The notes beneath the pieces were generated by a model that worked only from the letters and a program-made list of their open reading frames with translations, had not been told where the DNA came from and made no database searches. The translations under genes were made by a program, and so were the position numbers. Below are positions 55,780-64,000 of a DNA stretch of 64,000 bases, piece by piece (within the stretch, counting starts at the first letter, position 1; each line of letters starts with the position of its first letter). The stretch is from Byssochlamys sp. IMV 00236 (lineage: Eukaryota > Ascomycota > Eurotiomycetes > Eurotiales > Thermoascaceae), in NCBI GenBank assembly GCA_001931875.2, contig MSJH02000556.1, forward strand, positions 62,001-126,000, given 5' to 3'.

Positions 55780-57034
55780 CTATGACCGATCATAAACAGC
55801 TTGGACCTGCACTGTCTTCATAATGCCTAATGGAACCGCATTGTCTTTCAGCGAGTCAGCATTAATTATCGTCTCCGTCTCGCTATCCATGGGATAGTGG
55901 GGTTGTCCCCTGGAGCCGGTCCCGTAGTTGGAGGCCCAGCGGGAACCTGATCGCGTGCCAGAAGAGTCGTTACCGTTTCGGACGAATTTGACGAAGCCAG
56001 GTAGTAGGGGAATGGCACCGGCAAGGGTGACAGACGTAACTTCGGCGATGCTGTGGGCTATATCAGTGACAATGTATTTATCTAGAGAATATGAGAGATC
56101 ACTTACGCCCATAGTCCCACCGGCATGATTGCCCGGGTGAAGTCTTCGGTTCGAATAAGTCGGACGGTATATATCAAGCGGATAACACTCGCGATAATGG
56201 TCCTATATTATAACCGTCAGAAAAGTTGATCCATTCATGAATAATATCGAAATGGGCCGATCCATACAAAACACCTGTCCCGAATATAGCGCTCAGAATT
56301 ATTTTACTCCGTGTAGGTAGATGTAATTGCATAATCACAGCCACCGGGAGGAATAGCATAGTCACATCGGATAGGACATTCAACACGGAAGTCGCAATAA
56401 GGGAAGTAGACACGGAGACACAATGGCCCGGCACAGATGAGTTCCAGATCTTCTCACGCGGAACGCAGCTGAAGATGAAACTAAACATAAGGCCAGTATA
56501 CGTAGGAACGTTGAGCCATAGGATTATTTCGTGCAGCCAAAATAGTGCCCCTTTCTTGCCGACAACGAAGATGCGCTTTATTTGGAGGAGCATGGCGACT
56601 TTAGCGCCCAGGATAGCAGGGCAATAGACGATTTCGATGATATTTGCATACTAAATCATCAATATATAACTGTATGTATCCAGTTTTTGGGCAGTACCCA
56701 CCTCGACGATTTTCTGCGCATGTGCCGCTGACACATTCCATTGGTGTACTCCTTGCCCCATAAGCGTTGATTGAATCATGACTCCCGTTAACGAAATAAG
56801 TCCCGCCAGCGAGAAGGATAGAATGAACTCTTCAAGCTGAATAGCCCTTATGATTCGAGCCTTGACAAATAAGCGAAATATGACTGCCAATGTCGAGCAG
56901 CTCAGGCAGACCCCGGCGGTGAGGTACATGAACTGGTTCATATTCGCCGGATCCTTGAGATTGCTGACCTCTCCCGGCGGCGCTTGCATCGCCGGGATGA
57001 GGTTCAAGTTGACATTAGCTGAAGTTTCGGCCAT
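55780..57034 (-). CDS. Rhodopsin-fold (SAT4-type) integral membrane protein with an apparent frameshift
   Basis: A fungal seven-helix membrane protein of the SAT4/rhodopsin-domain family, function unknown. Exon 1 is 57034-56702 and exon 2 is 56650-56268; exon 3 begins at 56203. Family-like stretches are FMYLTAGVCLSCSTLAVIFR, YANIIEIVYCPAILGAKVAM, then LTIIASVIRLIYTVR. After this, the expected continuation RTEDFTRAIMPVGLWA is found one frame away, so there is one extra base near 56160. A good intron follows (donor 56106, acceptor CCCACAG), after which AEVTSVTLAGAIPLLPGF to the stop is back in family register. If that 56-base intron is retained, the frame stays open by chance. It is therefore either a recent pseudogene or an assembly error. 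Confidence 0.75.
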
Positions 57035-58178
57035 CTTGGTGGCAATTGGTTAAGTAGCGGCTATATCAGACAGAATTCATATCCAACTAGCCGAAAAAAA
57101 AGCAGAAGAAAGAAAGAAAGAAGAGAGAGGGAAAGGCCATGACAGGGCTGGAAGCAGCAACTGGGTCAATAGACATTATTATGTAGAGTATCTATTCTCC
57201 ACTCATTTTTAGACGCCCCTTTGTCTGTCTGAAGATGAGACGCCTCGCACGGTAAGCAGCAACGGTCCTAAAGTTTAAAAATGCCGTTATGGATACTGTA
57301 TAGCCAATTCTAAGCATCCGAAAAAAGTTTTTGCGGCATAGAGTACAACCGTCTAAACCTTTCCTGTTAGGCGAGTTTTAAGGGGCAGGTTGTGGTCCTG
57401 TGATGCACTTTGCAATTCCCTGCCGGGTTAAACGTGGGGCGTGCATAGTTATACATCGTTAGTAGTGACGGCCGTGTCAAACAAAACGTGGCTTGTTAGA
57501 GCAGCCGGCGCTCCGTCCGCGTCTCCGCCATCAATTAGCGCGGTCGTTGAGGGTTGCAGAGGAGTCCAGGCCCCTGAAGGAATCAGCCAGCAAGATAGTA
57601 ACTAGTCTATATTAGACTACGGAGTGGTCTATGATTCGAACCATGAAAAGTTAATAATAATTGGGATTATTATTGGCATGAAGACTAGAGCAGATCAGCC
57701 TAGCCTGGCAGGGCGGTAGTAGTTTGTTGCAAGCCAGCTTGCAGAAATATGCCGAGCTTCAGAGGAAAAAAGTTGGTTATAGAGGAGACGCACATTATTA
57801 AGTTAAGCTACACCTTAGCCGCTGCGTGGATATCGGCCGAGTATTTCCCGAATCCAGCATATTTTTACCAGCACGGCATAACGCGGCATAACACGGCATA
57901 GATAGATACGGGCCAAACAGTGGCGAGCAGCGAAAACAAGCATTTCCGTGGGGGAAGCCGGCGAGATACATACAATAATACCCCTTGTCCCTAGTCGAGG
58001 AGAAAACATAGTAGAATAGAGGAGATATGGCTAAGCCGTTCCTGCTTTCTTGTTCTTCTCGGAGGATGAAATGGCTGAGGAGGTATTGAAAATATTTCCC
58101 TAGGTAACTACTCTCCATTAGACGATTCACTTGTCCTAGTCCATGGGGGCTCTTCGTCCTTTCCAGCTTAGAGTATAG
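57035..58178. other. Intergenic region
   Basis: Promoter of the membrane protein gene and unassigned sequence. A short tandem pattern CGGCATAAC occurs near 57874-57900. No gene is recognised. Confidence 0.45.
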
Positions 58179-59070
58179 TTGGGAGCATTATCACGGAGTC
58201 TCCGGAGTACTCCACAAAAAGGCAATGATTATGGTTCTGTCAGTCTGTCAGATAAATTATTAAACTACTTGTCAAATAACTATAACCGAGACAAGGGTGA
58301 ATTAAGACTGCGGCTTCCCCGTGGTTCCGTCGTACCACCTGCGGCAGCCGTTAGAGACATGTTTCCCGGCCCTAGACTATCACGTTATGGGAAGCTTCCG
58401 GAATTCAAAGGCGAACAGGCACACGAGCAAACTTCCCCCATCCCCACCGTAGAGAAAAAATACTACCATAGTAACCATACAGACTACGGAGTCCCAGTAG
58501 CCGGATGGCAATTCTCGCTAGTGGACCCGCAATCTGAGGAATTGCAGGTCTCCTTCCAGCTTGCATTTGACACGAAGAACTTTAAAGCTCTAGATCAAGT
58601 AAAGGAGACATTCCCCAATGATGATCACACCCACAGGGGCGTTGTAGGCAATATACCTACCCACATGCACTATACGTTCTTATTTTCAAGACAAAAGATG
58701 CAGGAAGCCATACAAACCTGCTCTTGAGAATCGGGAGCTATGTCTACAACAATGAAAAATGCCGGGAGGCAGAAAAAGCATTTTCAGAAGTGATGCAATT
58801 TCAATATAGAGTCCTGGGACCGGAGCATCCAAAGACAAGTACATAGAATGGCCTGTATGGCATGCATGCTCTTGGGTCAAGTGCAATGTGCAATAATGAA
58901 AGGAGGTAGAGCAACTGCAAATAGTAAACACAAGTGATAAGACATCCAAAATGGTGATAGGGTCAAACGATCCAAATACACTACATACTTGGCATGGCCG
59001 ATCTGGCGATAATCTCCTCGAGTCAAAACCGATTGGGGAGGCAAAGCAATTGCTCCGTGCCTGTGATTGA
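58179..59070 (+). pseudogene. TPR (kinesin light chain-type) repeat protein relic
   Basis: A 182-codon frame without an initiating ATG (58179-58727; it contains SLVDPQSEELQVSFQLAFDT, a segment I do not recognise) runs into a frameshift. In the next frame comes LLRIGSYVYNNEKCREAEKA then FSEVMQFQYRVLGPEHPKTS (about 58710-58835), the classic tetratricopeptide unit of fungal NLR-type proteins. A stop and another shift follow, then KMVIGSNDPNTLHTWHG and LLESKPIGEAKQLLRACD, which end at 59068-59070. Several disruptions mean no intact product. The unit belongs to the same class of proteins (STAND/NLR with repeats) as the NACHT-WD40 gene 2 kb to the right. Confidence 0.75.
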
Positions 59071-59927
59071 CTGTTTGACCGCTAGATATACCTTTCTGTT
59101 ATTGGCTAGAGTGACTGTTGTTTTCAAGCCCTCTTTTTCTGATTTAAACGGAGAATGGGGTCCTGACTGGCGACTTGCCAGGGCTGAAAGATCGAGGGTC
59201 AAATAGTTCGTTATGAGCGCACTTGGATGATTAAACAATAGCGCCTCGGACTGTGAGCTTTGAGCCTAATGAGAAGAAAAGTCGGGATCCTGTAATCGAC
59301 TCGGTTATAGTAAAAGACGTTATCAGCCAGCAAAAGGGGTCTGACGATGTTCCTAGATACCTTTCGCTTTTGTGGTCCTTTGCTCGTCCTCGTCGAATGT
59401 AACTACACTTTCATCAGTCGTTTTCTGTAACCCGCTAGATTTCAGATTACTGTTTTCCACCGCGTGCTCTTGAGTCTACTTTCTAGTCCTCTTACGATTG
59501 ATACAGTACCAGTGCCACTGGCAAGCGAGGCTGTTATTGTAAGACAGAGATGATGAATGAAAGAAGAAAAAGCACAGCAATCAGCCGTGTCGAGCCGAGA
59601 GTGAACTCAGCAGTCTCAGCTCGACTCGCGAGCCCAGCTCAATGAGGCCAACACGTGGTTTTTCCTAGTTAGGACTAGGAAATCCTTCTTCTGGCCGATT
59701 TTTAACTACATTCGGTTTAGTGTAAGGGTAAACCCCAGGGCTGTATTTGACCTGAGCTCGTGAGTTGAGCCGAACCGAACCGAGCCGAGCCGAGCTCATT
59801 ATGGCTCCGGTAGAACTGATATTATTATTATTACCGCGGCAGGATATCCGTGACGAATGCACCAACGCCGATCTCATCATGGGTGCGGACACTCTAGCCA
59901 TGAAAGGCAGAGACTGCAGAGAAAAAG
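59071..59927. other. Intergenic region with GAGCC-rich repeats
   Basis: Between the TPR relic and duplicated unit A. Stretches rich in GAGCC/GGCTC words lie near 59588-59640 and 59750-59800, flanking about 110 bases of unrelated sequence, which could be the ends of a small mobile element. A 48-codon frame starting at 59801 has no recognisable motif. Confidence 0.4.
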
Positions 59928-60398
59928 TGCAGCCTATCTAGATTTCAATTCTGCAAAAACATCCCCTGGCTCCCAGTTCCTGATTCGGAGCCACAGCAAT
60001 CAATAATAACCCATCGCACGTTAGCCCCGGCTCCGAAACAAAGGAGATGATGTCTCCTGATCAACTTGTATTTTCCCCGGTCGAATACATAGTATCTAAC
60101 CCAAATTTTCTATCTGAGTCTCTGGAGTCGGGTCACACCCCGCGTAATGTCGACCATCAAAGCATTCCTTATCAGACTTGACTTAAAATACTATGTACGT
60201 TTCTTCTGATAACAACTGCACAGAGAATTATCTGTGCGCTGCCCATGGACATTATATGACTAGTTAGAGATCTTGAACTAAGTTTCTGCTACATATGCAC
60301 AAGCTCTCTCTGCTTGTCTCTGGGAACAGTCAATTCCCAGGAAATTTAGTAGTAACTAGTAAAAGTACGTCGATCAGATGCAGTCCTACCCCGCACAG
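59928..60398. repeat. Segmental duplication, unit A copy 2
   Basis: Second copy of the unit at 54894-55148, same orientation, with an extra 198 bases (about 60126-60323) bounded by the same 8-base word GTCTCTGG (60118-60125 and 60316-60323). Confidence 0.85.
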
Positions 60399-60495
60399 CA
60401 TTCTGCTGATTTCTATATTGAGGTGCTCGTTATTTATGTGAGGGGAAATAGTCAAAGGACATAAAGAAAAGAAGGAAAAAATAAAACTGCAAAAA

Positions 60496-60615
60496 AACAT
60501 ACAACAGCCGGGATTCGCTGGTGGTCACCCACCCAACTACTAACCGGCCGGCGTGTGGCTTAAGTACGGCTGAGCAGACGGGAAGCCCTGTTTTCCACAC
60601 CCTATGGTCGTATGT
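60496..60615 (-). rRNA. 5S ribosomal RNA, copy 2
   Basis: The reverse complement of this stretch is a 120-base 5S rRNA nearly identical to copy 1 at 55341; I saw one clear difference (CCCGTCTGCTCAG instead of CCCGTCCGCTCAG). Helix I pairs and the internal promoter region is intact. A T run on the minus strand (A at 60491-60497 on the plus strand) is the polymerase III terminator. The 180 bases upstream also match the region upstream of copy 1 at lower identity, so the gene was duplicated with its flank and inverted. Confidence 0.95.
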
Positions 60616-61093
60616 GCTAGTTTACCTTGCTTCTTTGTATATGATCTATAGTGATGAAACATATCTCGAGTGGACTTTACTCTATTGTACTGCTAGATAC
60701 GCTACACGATAGTCTACCATTACTTACCAGTTCTCTAGGTCTTGTGTATATGGTTTCCATTCGAGTCTATCAGAAGAAAGCTCGGTTATGGGGCCTAGCT
60801 ACTACAAGGCTGACACCAGCTATGTCTGATAACATGAGTACCTAGCGCTTAGCGAGCTCAACTTTCAAAGACAACCAGTTATTGATGTACTTAGGGTGGG
60901 AGAAATGTAATTTGAGCGGCTCCCTTATGATAGGCTGATGGCCACAACGTCTTAGTAGTAGTATCACAACCCCGCTTTTCAGCCGCATTATTCCCACGGT
61001 TTACACGTTGACAGCGGGTGACGACAGAAGAAAAGACAACAACACTCCAATTAGAGTTCTGTTCCTGTTCAGAGAGATAAGTGGAGATTCGAC
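60616..61093. other. Intergenic region before the NACHT gene
   Basis: The left part (to about 60790) is the inverted counterpart of the region upstream of 5S copy 1 (55160-55340). The rest holds the promoter of the NACHT-WD40 gene. Confidence 0.55.
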
Positions 61094-64000
61094 ATGGAGG
61101 CGCTAGGGAGCGCATCCAGCGTCATTGCCGTTATCCAGATTACTGGTAGTATCATCAAGATATGCTGGGGGTATATTGGAGAAGCGAAAGATGCGAAGGA
61201 GGATATCCAATATCTGGTTAAAGTTGTCGAAGACTTTCAGACGGTATTGGAGAGATTGCGTTCTTTGCTCGATGGACAAAATGGTCAAAAACTCCATGTG
61301 ACTCAGGTGCTCAGTCGCACCATTGCGGAATGCCAATGGGAACTAGAAAAGCTGGGTGAAAAGCTGGATGCAGGAAGACCAAAGGAAAAGAACGACGAGA
61401 ATCGGAAACGAGACAAAGTCATAAGATATCTCGGCTGGCGATCGATCAAGTGGCCTTTGGAGAGAAAAGAGGTGGAAAAGATCGTTAGTCGTATCGAGCG
61501 ATACAAACGTGTATTCCTCGCGGCTTTGCAGCTGGACCTTGTGTTGGTTTTCTCTACTATCCTTCATATAGTATACTATGACTAACATCGATTGCTACAT
61601 AGAGATGTTACAGTCCGTATAGACCAAAAAGTCGATCTGGCAAAGCTACTTACCGTTGACGAAGCAATGTTCGGCTCGTATATGGACCAACACGAAGACG
61701 AGTGTCTGGAACAAACTCGAACGGAGCTTTTGCATGATATACTGGCTTGGTCAGCAGATATCAATAGTAAATATATCTTTTGGCTGAATGGAATGGCGGG
61801 AACTGGGAAGTCAACGATTGCCAGGACCGTAGCTCGATTATTGAAGGAAAAAAATCGCCTAGGCGCCAGCTTCTTCTTCAAACGAGGCGAAGCTGACCGT
61901 GGGAATGCCAGCCGATTCTTCGCCACGATTGTGAAACAGTTAGTTGGCCAATTCCCTCCCCTAGGTCCTCCCGTCGCGAAGGCAGTTGAGGATGATCCGG
62001 CCATAGGCAAAAAGTCTCTCCGCGAGCAGTTTCATGCCCTTCTCTTAGACCCACTATCACGACTACAACGCGGGGATCGTGGCCTCCCATTGCTTGTCAT
62101 CATAATAGATGCGCTGGATGAGTGTGAGGAAGAACAGGACATTCGCACGATTCTGCGTCTCCTACCGAGCATCAAGAGCTCTGGCCCAGTTCACTTGCGC
62201 GTCTTCATTACCAGCCGGCCAGAATTACCAATCCGCTTGGGCTTCAAGCAGGTCCATGCCGATGATTACCAGGATACAGTTCTACATGAGATCCCAGAAG
62301 ATGTTATTGCACATGATTTGATGGTCTATTTCAAATCAAGACTTTCTGCCATCCGAGAGGAGCGTACATTGCCGGATGGATGGCCCGGGGAGGATATTAC
62401 CCGGACTCTTGTCAGAATGGCGATTCCATTATTCATTTTTGCTGCTACTATATGCCGATTCATTGGAGATCTGAAATGGGGACCCCAAGAACGTCTGGAG
62501 ATCATTCTTCAGACCGAGTTGAAGAACGATATGACTCCATTGGAGTTAACCTATGCTCCAATTTTAAATAATCTGCTTTCCGGGGCAACTCCCTGCGACT
62601 CGGAACAGCTGGTCGATGAGTTTCAAAAAATCGTCGGAGTGATTATAATCCTGGCGAGTCCACTTTCGATTCTTTCTCTCGGACAGCTCCTGGAGATCCC
62701 CACTCAAAAAATTGAACGTCGACTGGAGTTCTTCCATTCAGTCTTGAATGTACCGCGCAACGCAAATCAGCCAGTAAGGCTTTTTCACTTGTCATTTCGA
62801 GACTTTCTTCTCGACCCCAGAAGAAAGAATAATGTTTTTTGGGTTAATGGGAAAGAGAGACACGGAAAAGTTGCTGTTCAGTGTTTAACACTCATGCGTC
62901 GCTTGCTAAGAAAGAATATATGCGATCTACCTCATGCCGGTGCTTTACGAGACGAAGTCGACGACCAGAAAAGACATGATTGTCTACCAATGGAACTACA
63001 ATATGCTTGCCGGTATTGGATCTATCATCTCCAGGAGAGTGGCATTCGAGATGAAGAAGTTGTTCAAATTTTTCTTGCAGAACATCTCCTTCACTGGTTG
63101 GAGGTTCTGAGTATCCTTGGACATGTGTCCGAGAGTATTTCTGGTCTTGGCTTTCTCCAATCGATAACAGAGGTAAGTCCTAAGTTTAAAAACTAGTAAT
63201 AGTTATAGAGCTGATTGTCTTGGAATTGTTATAGGATGACTCTGAACTATCTGCATTTCTTCACGATGCTAAGCGATTTGTTTTATACTGCATATCAGTA
63301 ATTGATAGCGCGCCTCTCCAGTTATACTGTTCGGCTCTTGTTTTTGCTCCGGAAAAATCACGAATCCGATGCATGTTCGATGACAACATCCCTAATTGGA
63401 TTCGAAGGCTCCCCAAGGTGGACACATCATGGAGTGCGGCCCAGCAGACTCTTGAGCACTATGATGTGCTTGCGGTGGCTTTCTCACCTAATGGCAAACT
63501 GGTCGCCTCAGCCTCTGGGAACACTATCAAGCTGTGGGATGCCACTTCGGGCCTCATTCAGCAGACTTTTGAAATCTGTCATCACCCAGAAGATGAATTA
63601 AAAAGGGTAGTTTTCTCACCTGACGGCAAATTGCTCGCCTCAGGCTCTCATAAAACTGTTACCTTGTGGGATGCCACTTCGGGCCTTATTCAACAAACCT
63701 TTGAAGGACATAATGATTGGGTGAGAAAAATAGCTTTCTCACCCAATGGTAAACTGGTCATTTCAGCCTCCGATAAAATCATCAACATATGGGATGTCAC
63801 TTCGGGCCTTATCCAGCAAACCCTTAAAGGCCATGACCATTGTGTAAGAGAAGTGGCTTTTTCACCTGATGGGAAACTGATCGCCTCAAGAACTCAAACA
63901 GTTATCAAACTGTGGGATTCCTCTTCAGGTCTTATCCAGCACACTATTAAGGACCACGATGTGTCAATGGGAGGGCTTGCCTTCTCGTCGGATAGCGAAC
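61094..64000 (+). CDS. NACHT-WD40 STAND (NLR-like) protein, 5' part, runs off the window
   Basis: A fungal NLR-type signal-transducing NTPase of the kind involved in non-self recognition and programmed cell death. Exons are 61094-61542, 61603-63172 and 63235 onward. The N-terminal 150 residues are helical (MEALGSASSVIAVIQITGSI then KEDIQYLVKVVEDFQTVLER), like the HeLo-like N-terminal domains of fungal STAND proteins. The NACHT domain has Walker A GMAGTGKST (about 213-221), Walker B LPLLVIIIDALDECE (about 311-325) and RVFITSRPELPIR. From about 63445 WD40 repeats begin, with phase marks AFSPNGKLVASAS and TIKLWDATSGLIQQT. Five are visible and the last four are spaced exactly 123 bases apart. The donor of intron 1 is inferred (GTTGGT). 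The remaining repeats are outside the window. Confidence 0.92.

Noticed and set aside
57630..57660. B-box-like word GGTTCGAATCA on the minus strand
   Set aside because: The T-stem has a mismatch and there is no A box or acceptor stem at the proper distance.
1..64000. CRISPR arrays, operons, ribosome binding sites, riboswitches
   Set aside because: The window is eukaryotic nuclear DNA; no regularly spaced direct repeats with unique spacers are present, and bacterial signals do not apply.

Overview
The window is nuclear DNA of a filamentous ascomycete, most likely an Aspergillus-like member of the Eurotiales. The reasons are genes broken by short GT-AG introns with internal branch points, fungus-specific families (Zn2Cys6 FarA-type regulator, SAT4/rhodopsin-fold membrane protein, Cut12/SnaD spindle-pole protein, NACHT-WD40 protein, LaeA-like methyltransferase), long AT-rich intergenic stretches and dispersed 5S rRNA genes of Aspergillus type. 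I joined exons by hand from splice signals and reading frame; every multi-exon model closes in frame to its stop. Names rest on motif recognition, not on a database search.

Layout. 1.4-16.5 kb is a catabolic block: glucosamine-6-phosphate deaminase (+), betaine aldehyde dehydrogenase (-) divergent from choline oxidase (+), an unknown one-pass membrane protein (+), GlcNAc-6-phosphate deacetylase (-) divergent from an UNC93-type transporter (+). Two amino-sugar genes thus bracket the two-step choline-to-betaine pathway, and both choline enzymes end in peroxisomal-type tripeptides. 17.1-24.8 kb holds a secreted serine carboxypeptidase (its fifth intron contains a 20-N assembly gap), a GST-fold protein and an MFS transporter with a 15-nt microexon. 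26-33 kb is an eroded accessory stretch: a sugar O-acetyltransferase pseudogene, a ten-exon LaeA-like methyltransferase and an N-terminal fragment of a 2-oxoglutarate oxygenase. 32.9-35.8 kb is the FarA-like regulator, followed by more than 6 kb without a recognisable gene.

42-53 kb contains an FAD monooxygenase, degraded fragments of an acid phosphatase and a GH18 chitinase, a SnaD/Cut12-like coiled-coil protein, an intronless divergent LCB2-type serine palmitoyltransferase paralog and a second MFS transporter. 54.6-64 kb is a plastic subtelomere- or NLR-like region: two 5S rRNA genes in opposite orientation inside a partly inverted segmental duplication, a rhodopsin-fold membrane protein with an apparent frameshift, a TPR pseudogene and a NACHT-WD40 STAND protein that runs off the window.

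Functionally, the clearest unit is the left block: chitin-derived GlcNAc-6-P is deacetylated and deaminated to fructose-6-P plus ammonia, while choline is oxidised to glycine betaine. The most unusual observations are the start codon split by an intron, the LCB2 paralog that has lost the conserved small-loop signature of its family, the frameshift masked by intron retention, and the 5S/NLR duplication.
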